From the NCBI GenBank assembly GCA_905187815.1, contig CAJJJM010000014.1:1-46526 (forward strand): a stretch of 46,526 nt of DNA, written 5' to 3'. Origin of the DNA: an uncultured Methanomassiliicoccaceae archaeon. GTDB lineage: Archaea > Thermoplasmatota > Thermoplasmata > Methanomassiliicoccales > Methanomethylophilaceae. The notes below the pieces were generated by a model, which was not told the DNA's origin, did not search any database, and was given only the letters and a program-made list of their open reading frames with translations. Below, piece by piece: positions 40,526 to 46,526 of this stretch (positions are counted from its first letter, which is position 1; each line of letters opens with the position of its first letter). The position numbers and the translations under genes are program-made.

Positions 40526-41458
40526 TCAGCGCTTCCCGAACTCGCGGATGCGGGACTCGAACTCGGTGACGGACTCGATTATGTCCGTGGTCTTCTCCAT
40601 GACCGTGCCAGCGGCCTTCCTGGCACTGCGGTCTGCCGACTTGACCGCCTGATTGGTCTGGACCATGATCGCCGACGGGGAGTGCATCATGAACCTTGAC
40701 AGGGATGCGGACGCCATGTGGACCTTCTTGGGAACGGTCTTCTCGAGACCGACCACATCCACGCGGCGGTTGATGACGTCATCCAGGAACGCTCCGACAT
40801 CCGTGGCCTCCGACATGGTCACCACGTTCCCGACCTCCCCGAGGGTGTGCCCGTCCGTTCCCCCTGTGAACCCGATCCCGTACCTCCTGGCGGACTCGAG
40901 GGACTGGCGATTGGACTCGCGGGTCATCCCGCTGCATATGACCTCGTAGGCATCGAGACGCTTGGCGACATCCTCGTTGAGGTACCCCTTGCGGATGCAG
41001 ATCTCCACGCCCTTGTTCGACATGAGGTATCCCATCGGATGGGCTGCGGAGACCACGCAGCTCTCCCCGTCAAGCATGTCAAGCAGGCGCTCCGTGGGAC
41101 AGTCCCTGAGTGCCAGCCATGGGCATTCCTGGAGACGCGGGCGTATGCGCGCGTACCAGAACCGCTCGAGATCCGCCATCTCATAGAAGTATACCAGGAT
41201 GTGGGGGCCGTCGGAGGTGCTGACCTCCATCCCGGGGATGATTGGGACCGGAAGGTCCCTGCCCTTGATCTTCACGAGCGACAAGATCAGGTTGTGGTCC
41301 GTGACCGCGATGCCCACCCCGCGCTCCGCCGCCAGCCTCACGGCTGCATCTATGTCGGTGAATGAATCCGAGCAGTTCGTGTGGAAGTGCATGTCCACGG
41401 CCATGAGTCCGCTGTCGCGGATGGCCTCCCAGTCCGGCCTCTCGAATCTTACGGTCAT
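40526..41458 (-). CDS. PHP-domain phosphoesterase
   Basis: A 310-residue metal-dependent hydrolase of the PHP family. Metal-binding motifs in order: MHFHTNCSD near residue 23, VTDHN, SAAHPMGYL and the final GTDGHT. The C-terminal 70 residues are basic and helical (SRFMMHSPSAIMVQ and SARKAAGTVMEK) and lie outside the hydrolase core. The ATG overlaps the stop of the upstream amidohydrolase gene (ATGA), so the two are translationally coupled. Relatives hydrolyse nucleotide or phosphate esters; the substrate here is unknown, but the partner gene suggests nucleoside salvage. Confidence 0.87.
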   Translation of the reverse strand: MTVRFERPDWEAIRDSGLMAVDMHFHTNCSDSFTDIDAAVRLAAERGVGIAVTDHNLILSLVKIKGRDLPVPIIPGMEVSTSDGPHILVYFYEMADLERFWYARIRPRLQECPWLALRDCPTERLLDMLDGESCVVSAAHPMGYLMSNKGVEICIRKGYLNEDVAKRLDAYEVICSGMTRESNRQSLESARRYGIGFTGGTDGHTLGEVGNVVTMSEATDVGAFLDDVINRRVDVVGLEKTVPKKVHMASASLSRFMMHSPSAIMVQTNQAVKSADRSARKAAGTVMEKTTDIIESVTEFESRIREFGKR

Positions 41459-42744
41459 CTCAGACAGAGGGACCTCCATGCGTCCTCGGCCCCGGCCAGG
41501 ACCTCCTCGGTGTCGAGCGTGGTGATGCGGCCGTCCTCCACGACCACGTCGCCCTGGCACAGCACTGTCTTGACGTTGAGGCTGTTGCCGGAGTACACGA
41601 TGTTGGCGATGATGTTCTCCTGGACGAGGGGCCTGAGGTTGGGTGCCTTGCCGTCGAGGATCACGATGTCCGCATACTTCCCGGGCTCGATGGACCCGAT
41701 GGAATCCTGCATGCCCACGGCCTTCGCCCCGTTGATGGTGGCGAAATCGAGGAGCTCCTGGGCGTTCGCCACAACGGGATCCCATCTGCTGGACTTCTGC
41801 AGGAGGCCGAGCGTCTTCATCTCGGCGAACATGTCCAGGGTGTTGTTGGTCGTGTTCCCGTCAGTCCCTATGGAGACGTTGACCCCGTACTTCTGGAACT
41901 CCGGCACTGGGGCGACGCCTCCGGTGGCGAGCTTCATGTTGGACACAGGGCAGGACGAGATGGACATGCCCGCCTCGCCCATGAGCCTGACCTCCCTGAG
42001 TGTGAGCCAGGCGGAGTGGGCGGCCACCCCTCTTGGCCCGAGGACCCCGATACTGGACAGCCACTCGGCGGGACGCATGCCGGTCTTCTTCTTGTGGTCG
42101 TTGACCTCGCCGCGCGTCTCGGATAGATGGAAGTTCATGGGAGCGCCGACCTCGTCGGAGAACTCCTTCGCTCCGACGCAGGTCTCCTCGTTGCACACGT
42201 AGACCCCCTGCAGTCCGACACCGGGGACGATCTTGCGCTCGCCCTTGAACCTCTGGTAGAAGTTCTTGCAGTTCTGTAGCGGGTTCCCGACCTGCGTGGT
42301 GCACTCCTGGTCCAGGACGCACCAGCACAGGACACCTCTGATCCCCGCCTCCTGGGTGGCCTTGGCGATGACGTCCTCGGAGTAGTACAGATCCATGAAG
42401 GTCGTCGTCCCTCCGCGCATCATCTCCATGCAGCCGAGCTTGGTCCCGAGCGCCAGGTCGGCGTCGGTCCTGTCCGAATCGATCTTGAAGACCTTGTCCA
42501 GGAAGTCCGGGAACGTCAGGTCGTCGACGACCCCTTTCATCACGGACATGGCGACGTGGGTGTGGGTGTTGACCATACCGGGCATGACGATGTCGCCCGT
42601 GGCGTCGATCTCCCTGTCGGCGGTGCCGTTGTACTCCGGACCCACGGAGACTATCCTCTCGCCGTCGATCACCACGTCTCCCTTGAGAATGCGCCTGGAT
42701 TCGTCCTGGGTGACGATCCACGCGTTGCGAATCGCTGTTATCAT
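41455..42744 (-). CDS. Amidohydrolase, 5'-deoxyadenosine/SAH deaminase-like
   Basis: A 429-residue amidohydrolase of the MtaD/DadD/TrzF group. Metal and catalytic motifs: NTHTHVAMSVMKG (HxH), HLSETRGEV, AAHSAWLT and GTDGNTTNN, in the family's order and spacing. Methanogen members deaminate 5'-deoxyadenosine, S-adenosylhomocysteine or methylthioadenosine as part of SAM by-product salvage; the precise substrate cannot be fixed here. ATG 42744 (MITAIRNAWIV) begins the conserved domain, with no conserved sequence upstream. It is coupled by ATGA to the PHP gene. Confidence 0.87.
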   Translation of the reverse strand: MITAIRNAWIVTQDESRRILKGDVVIDGERIVSVGPEYNGTADREIDATGDIVMPGMVNTHTHVAMSVMKGVVDDLTFPDFLDKVFKIDSDRTDADLALGTKLGCMEMMRGGTTTFMDLYYSEDVIAKATQEAGIRGVLCWCVLDQECTTQVGNPLQNCKNFYQRFKGERKIVPGVGLQGVYVCNEETCVGAKEFSDEVGAPMNFHLSETRGEVNDHKKKTGMRPAEWLSSIGVLGPRGVAAHSAWLTLREVRLMGEAGMSISSCPVSNMKLATGGVAPVPEFQKYGVNVSIGTDGNTTNNTLDMFAEMKTLGLLQKSSRWDPVVANAQELLDFATINGAKAVGMQDSIGSIEPGKYADIVILDGKAPNLRPLVQENIIANIVYSGNSLNVKTVLCQGDVVVEDGRITTLDTEEVLAGAEDAWRSLCLR

Positions 42745-42866
42745 GCCGGGTCCATGGCACTCGACGATAATAAGGCTCCCGAAGCACGGCACCGAATGGG
42801 CGGAGGGAGGGGATCGGGACGGGTAGACACGCAACACGTAAATCGACCGGAGCAATCCGGAGGAGC

Positions 42867-43703
42867 ATGAGCTTCCGCATAACCTTCCTCGGAACTGGCG
42901 GCGGTCGTTACACGACGATGTACCAGATACGCTCCACCGGCGGTATGCTCATCGAGCACGACGGGAGGTTCCTCCACGTCGATCCCGGACCGGGCGCGCT
43001 GACCCAGATGCAGAGGATCCACTACGACCTCCATGAGACGGAGTCCCTCATCGTGTCCCACTGTCACCCCGACCACTACTCCGATGCCGAGAGCGTCCTG
43101 GAGGGCATGTCCAAGGGCGGATGGGAGAAGCGCGGTCACCTCTACGGTTCGGAGACCGTGATCGAGGGGGACGGCAAGCTCGGCCCTTGCGTTTCAGAGT
43201 ACCACAAGAGCATAGTGGAGGGGGTCACGGTGTTCAGACCCGGTGACGTCCTCGATGTCGACGGCATGAGGGTGGACGTGTGCAGGGCGATCCACAGCGA
43301 CCCCACCAATGTGGGCTTCAGATTCCACACCGACGCCGGGATCGTCTCCTACGTGAGCGACACCGAATACACCGACGAGATAGCCGACCAGTACGTCGGA
43401 TCCAGGGTCGTCATCCTGCCCGTGACGACTCCCAGGGGCAACCGCATAAAGTACCACATGTGCACGGACGATGCCGTACCGTTCCTGAGACGCGTGAGAC
43501 CCGAGCTGGCGATCTTCATCCATCTCGGCGTCGTGATCATCCGCAGGGGCCCGGAGTCGGAGGCAAAATACGTCGAGAGGGAGACGGGAGTGAGAACCGT
43601 CGCCGCCCGCGACCTCATGACCCTGGACGTCGGCGAGGAACTCGACCTGTCCGATGCCGTGACGTACGAAATCAACGGCTGGATACCTGAATCCTCACCG
43701 TGA
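42867..43703 (+). CDS. MBL-fold metallohydrolase
   Basis: A 278-residue beta-lactamase-fold hydrolase. Zinc ligands are visible in SHCHPDHYSD near residue 64, and at later Asp/His positions (VSDTEYTDE and FIHLGV). The opening FLGTGGGRYTTMYQIRSTGG resembles RNase Z-like and phosphodiesterase members of the fold; no specific substrate is assigned. GGAGGAGC lies directly before ATG 42867. It is divergent from the deaminase gene and overlaps the convergent transglutaminase-like gene by nine bases at its 3' end. Confidence 0.88.
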   Translation: MSFRITFLGTGGGRYTTMYQIRSTGGMLIEHDGRFLHVDPGPGALTQMQRIHYDLHETESLIVSHCHPDHYSDAESVLEGMSKGGWEKRGHLYGSETVIEGDGKLGPCVSEYHKSIVEGVTVFRPGDVLDVDGMRVDVCRAIHSDPTNVGFRFHTDAGIVSYVSDTEYTDEIADQYVGSRVVILPVTTPRGNRIKYHMCTDDAVPFLRRVRPELAIFIHLGVVIIRRGPESEAKYVERETGVRTVAARDLMTLDVGEELDLSDAVTYEINGWIPESSP

Positions 43704-44783
43704 CACGGGGTAGAAGCCTGTCTCCCCCCAGAAAGTCCCTGTGCCGAAGCTGACGAAGTGCGTGTAGCCCACCGGTACCTGGTCGTAAATCGTCTCCACC
43801 GCGTAGTAGACCGTCCCGCCGTCGTCCCCGACCGCGGCGTGGCTGGTGAGGGTCATGTAACCCACCCCCTGACCGTCCAGACGGTCATCGGACACCGGCC
43901 GGAAATCATCGATGGCCACACCTGCGAAGACATGCCCGCTCTTCCCGCCCATGGCCGTCTCGTAGCCGGCCTCCTCGTAGAGGGCGCACAGGAGCGACGA
44001 CGCATCCTCGCAGTCCCCCGAGAGATGGTACAGGGTCTCCTGGGGTACGGCCCAGTACTCATCCGCCCCGTACACGGCGTAGTCCCATCCCATCCTCTCG
44101 CCGCCGACTGTCACCGTCGGAGGGTACTCGACGCACATCTGGACGAAGGATGCCAGGAAATCCGCGTAGCCCTGACGGTCGGATGGGTCACCTCCGATGG
44201 AGAGGAATTCGGAGCGGAGAAGCGACTCGACCTGATCCGTCAGTCCGTCCAGGACGACCTCCTCCGGCAGACGGTCGAACGTCCTGCCGTCGGATGACAG
44301 CTCCTCGTTCCACTGTCTGCTGGCTTCTGCCGCGTCCCTGAACCCGAGGAAATCGATGTAGTATGTGATCCCCACCTCGACCGGACCGGAACCGGCGTCG
44401 TACATCCAGGTGACGGTGCGCTGTATGTCCCCGGACACAACGGCTCCGAACTCCTCCCCTCCGACGGTGATGGTGTAGGAACCGGGATCCAGGATCAGAG
44501 CGTCGGTCGTGACCTCGGTTCCGGTATACTGGGAGCGTCCTCCGTCGATCGTGAAGGCATGGTACTCGTCGTAGACATGCCATGTCACAGTGACCTCTGA
44601 GAGTACCCTCCCCGTCGACTGGTCCACAGTCAGGCCCTCCGGCAGGTCGGACACCTGGATACGGGGTGGCGCCTCGGGCGCGTCATCGGACGGCGCATCG
44701 CCCCCGCCGACGACGAGGGCGACCGCCAGTGCCGCGATGACGATGACAGCCAGCGCGGATACGGTCGCGGCACGTCCGCCCAT
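43695..44783 (-). CDS. Exported transglutaminase-like protein
   Basis: A 362-residue protein with an N-terminal membrane anchor (SALAVIVIAALAVALVV, about residues 8-25), then a proline/acid-rich linker, a beta-rich region and a transglutaminase-like cysteine domain. The Cys is in LSGDCEDASSLLCALY, the His in GGKSGHVFAGVAI and the Asp shortly after. Such domains cut or cross-link peptide bonds, or act as binding modules. The ATG at 44783 lies only five bases after the stop of the SIMPL gene, indicating an operon. Extracellular function in an archaeon without murein is unclear. Confidence 0.83.
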   Translation of the reverse strand: MGGRAATVSALAVIVIAALAVALVVGGGDAPSDDAPEAPPRIQVSDLPEGLTVDQSTGRVLSEVTVTWHVYDEYHAFTIDGGRSQYTGTEVTTDALILDPGSYTITVGGEEFGAVVSGDIQRTVTWMYDAGSGPVEVGITYYIDFLGFRDAAEASRQWNEELSSDGRTFDRLPEEVVLDGLTDQVESLLRSEFLSIGGDPSDRQGYADFLASFVQMCVEYPPTVTVGGERMGWDYAVYGADEYWAVPQETLYHLSGDCEDASSLLCALYEEAGYETAMGGKSGHVFAGVAIDDFRPVSDDRLDGQGVGYMTLTSHAAVGDDGGTVYYAVETIYDQVPVGYTHFVSFGTGTFWGETGFYPVSR

Positions 44784-44788
44784 GTGAC

Positions 44789-45403
44789 TCAGAGGATCTG
44801 CCACTGTATGGTGACCGACTCGTGGAACTCCACGTCCTTCGGAACCGCATCGACGGCCATTGCCGCCATGCACCTGGCGCGTGGGACGGGCATGCCCTCG
44901 CCCGACGGATAGGATATCGAGACTATGTCCCCCAGCTTGACCTCGGCCACCGCGGCGAGCTCCCTGGCCTTGTGCTTGGCGTCCTTGACCGCTGCCGCCC
45001 TGGCCTGCTTCAATGCCTCGGAAGGGTCAGACACCTCGTAGGACACCCTGAACTCGGGGGCCCCGTCGCAGGAGATCATAGCCTGGAGCAACTTGCCCAG
45101 TGACTCCCCGTCGGCCTCTATCGTTATGGATATGCCGTGGTAGAAGCGGTACCCTGCGAACTCGGTGGCACCGGAAGAGGTGTTGCGGTAGACCGTGTCG
45201 ACGGAGAATCTCGTCGTCTTGAGGTCGTCCATGTCGAATCCGGCATCCCCTATCGCCTTCCTCAGGGATGTAAGCGCCCCGGCCGAGGCCTTGACGGCCC
45301 CCGCGTAATCGGGGAAGGTCCCCATCATCTCCCCGCTGACGACGGCGGAGTCCGGTGCAGCATAGGACACTCCCGTGCCCACTACGGTGATTGTCTTATC
45401 CAT
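44789..45403 (-). CDS. SIMPL (DUF541) domain protein
   Basis: A 204-residue protein of the SIMPL/DUF541 family: TITVVGTGVSYAAPDSAVVSG at the start, FSVDTVYRN, YRFYHGISITIE and KQARAAAVKDAKHKARELA. No signal peptide is present, whereas many bacterial relatives are exported. ATG 45403 is placed 27 bp after the TATA box GATTTAAGC (45426-45434), so it is probably leaderless; an in-frame ATG at 45445 lies upstream of that box. It heads a two-gene operon with the transglutaminase-like protein. The family's function is poorly known, linked to stress in some bacteria. Confidence 0.87.
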   Translation of the reverse strand: MDKTITVVGTGVSYAAPDSAVVSGEMMGTFPDYAGAVKASAGALTSLRKAIGDAGFDMDDLKTTRFSVDTVYRNTSSGATEFAGYRFYHGISITIEADGESLGKLLQAMISCDGAPEFRVSYEVSDPSEALKQARAAAVKDAKHKARELAAVAEVKLGDIVSISYPSGEGMPVPRARCMAAMAVDAVPKDVEFHESVTIQWQIL

Positions 45404-45504
45404 ACCCTGCCTATCTACTATGTCCGATTTAAGCATGCCCGACATAGATTCGGAGGTACCCTACATATCCAATTCTATATGGTGGTGTACGCATATCCGA
45501 TGAC

Positions 45505-46467
45505 ATGGTCAGGATAGGCGACATCGGCGAGCGTCGGCTGATAGAGGACTTCAGGAGCTTCATTCGTCCGGAGGGGACCCTCGGCCCGGGCGACGACGCG
45601 GCAATCGTCGGCGACGGCGTCGTCGTATCCACGGACATAGTCTCATTCGACCGCCACTTCCCCGCGGGGATGTCCTACGAGCAGTTCGGCTGGTACTCCG
45701 CCGCGGTCAACTTCAGCGACCTCGCCGCCATGGGCGCCAGGCCCACCGGGTTCCTGGCGGCCCTCGCCCTCCCGCCGGACCTGGAGTCGCAGGCCGCCTA
45801 CGACATCATGAGCGGGATAGACCAGTGCTGCGAGTTCTGCGGCACAGGGATCGTCGGGGGCGACACCAAGCCCGGCCCCGGGATCGTTGCAGGGACCGCC
45901 CTGGGATCCATGGACGGCAGGCGCCCCATGACCCGCACGGGGGCCAGACCTGGGGACGTCGTGGCGGTCACCGGACCGCTCGGAGCGCCTGCGGCGGCCT
46001 TCGTGTCCCTGGACCTCGGACTCGATGCACCGGATGCGCGCGAGTGCCTGTATGTGCCCATCCCGCGCGTGGAGGAGGGCATGGCGATGTCCAAATCCAA
46101 TGCGGTGACATCATGCATGGACCTGTCCGACGGCCTTGGAACGGCGCTCAACACGCTTTGCGCGGCATCCCATGTGGGGATCGACGTCGATCTGGACTTC
46201 ATCCCCCGCGGACCATCCGTGGACGAGATGGCGGAGGCATCGGGGAGGCCGGTGAGGGACCTGCTCCTCGGATGGGGAGGCGAGTACGAACTCGTGTTCA
46301 CCGCCGACAGGGACAGGCTGGATAGGCTGTACGAGGCGGAGGTCGAGTTCTCCATCATCGGCATGGTGAACGACTCCGACCGCGCTGAGCTCGTGGAGAA
46401 CGGGAAGCGGACGGTGATCCCCTATGGCGAATACCGATCGTGTCGAATCCATGTTCTACACCCGTGA
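45505..46467 (+). CDS. thiL: Thiamine-monophosphate kinase
   Basis: Phosphorylates thiamine monophosphate to the active diphosphate. Its 320 residues show IGERRLIEDF, LGPGDDAAIV, VNFSDLAAMGARP, GGDTKPGPGIV and the ATP-site segment CMDLSDGLGTAL, all in family order. GGTGGTG upstream and a TATA-like CTATATGG near 45475-45482 support a start close to ATG 45505. Its last 44 bases overlap the start of the radical SAM gene, and contain that gene's ribosome-binding site. Confidence 0.95.
   Translation: MVRIGDIGERRLIEDFRSFIRPEGTLGPGDDAAIVGDGVVVSTDIVSFDRHFPAGMSYEQFGWYSAAVNFSDLAAMGARPTGFLAALALPPDLESQAAYDIMSGIDQCCEFCGTGIVGGDTKPGPGIVAGTALGSMDGRRPMTRTGARPGDVVAVTGPLGAPAAAFVSLDLGLDAPDARECLYVPIPRVEEGMAMSKSNAVTSCMDLSDGLGTALNTLCAASHVGIDVDLDFIPRGPSVDEMAEASGRPVRDLLLGWGGEYELVFTADRDRLDRLYEAEVEFSIIGMVNDSDRAELVENGKRTVIPYGEYRSCRIHVLHP
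46413..46419 (+). promoter_or_regulatory. Ribosome-binding site of the radical SAM gene inside thiL
   Basis: GGTGATC lies four bases before ATG 46424, within the thiL reading frame. It selects ATG 46424 over the internal in-frame ATG at 46451. Confidence 0.6.
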
Positions 46468-46526
46468 AGGCGGGATGTACGTCTGCGGACTGTGTCCGCA
46501 CCGCTGCAGGCTCGCCCCGGGACAGT
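46424..46526 (+). CDS. Radical SAM protein, AmmeMemoRadiSam type, N-terminus only
   Basis: Only 34 codons are visible before the window ends. They read MANTDRVESMFYTREGG, then YVCGLCPHRCRLAPGQ. The CxxCPHRC segment followed by APG is characteristic of the AmmeMemoRadiSam radical SAM subgroup, related to pyruvate-formate-lyase activases, and precedes the radical SAM cysteine motif, which is outside the window. Start ATG 46424 is chosen by its GGTGATC site. The gene overlaps thiL by 44 bases. Function of the group is not established. Confidence 0.8.
   Translation, partial: MANTDRVESMFYTREGGMYVCGLCPHRCRLAPGQ

Noticed and set aside
1..46526. Insertion sequences, CRISPR arrays, toxin-antitoxin or phage genes
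   Set aside because: No transposase, integrase, regular direct repeats or phage proteins were seen; the gene content is chromosomal throughout.

Overview
The window is archaeal chromosome, most likely from a methylotrophic methanogen of the Methanomassiliicoccales (Thermoplasmata). It carries archaeal L44e, S27e, aIF2-alpha, Nop10 and PAC2 genes, the archaeal bifunctional FBP aldolase/phosphatase, archaeal triosephosphate isomerase and an intron-containing tRNA-Tyr. It also has a corrinoid:coenzyme M methyltransferase-family protein, TATA boxes about 25 bp ahead of many leaderless starts, and Shine-Dalgarno sites of the GGTGATC type. None of the 45 complete protein genes stops at TAG (41 TGA, 4 TAA), as expected where TAG is reserved for pyrrolysine. 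The order-level assignment is inference. No mobile element, CRISPR array or rRNA was seen.

Layout. 1-9 kb: minus-strand genes for AspRS (cut by the window edge), an exported M3-like peptidase, an asymmetric heterodimeric ABC exporter, 2,3-BPG-dependent phosphoglycerate mutase, a ProX-like editing protein and an MtaA/MtbA-family methyltransferase. 9-12 kb: an asparagine-synthase-like synthetase domain, FBP aldolase/phosphatase and TIM. 12-17.5 kb: a redox and metal stress block (ferredoxin-type aldo/keto reductase, peroxiredoxin, small HMA protein and P1B metal ATPase), each unit preceded by its own inverted repeat. 17.5-22.3 kb: Dph6-like ligase, then two GH3-family adenylating enzymes with a STAS protein between them. 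22.3-25.2 kb: rpiA and a compact translation/RNA operon (rpl44e-rps27e-aIF2a-nop10-PAC2). 25.3-29.6 kb: a membrane-bound SpoIIE/RsbU-type phosphatase, an RsbW-type kinase, two membrane proteins and a second STAS protein. 29.6-36 kb: tRNA-Tyr, acetyltransferases, DUF1638, Dus, an alanine:cation symporter and an unknown protein. 36-40.5 kb: a DUF2975/XRE pair and two tandem Kef-like antiporters. 40.5-46.5 kb: a PHP phosphoesterase, a deoxyadenosine deaminase-like amidohydrolase, an MBL hydrolase, a transglutaminase-like exported protein, a SIMPL protein, ThiL and the start of a radical SAM gene.

The most interesting feature is a complete bacterial-style partner-switching set (PP2C phosphatase, HATPase kinase and two STAS antagonists with the acceptor serine) in an archaeon, which has no sigma-70 factor to control. 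One STAS gene is translationally coupled to a GH3 enzyme. The other STAS and the kinase each sit next to an unknown membrane protein. The kinase appears to start at an ATT codon behind a perfect Shine-Dalgarno site. The outputs may therefore be membrane or metabolic proteins rather than transcription; this is a hypothesis.
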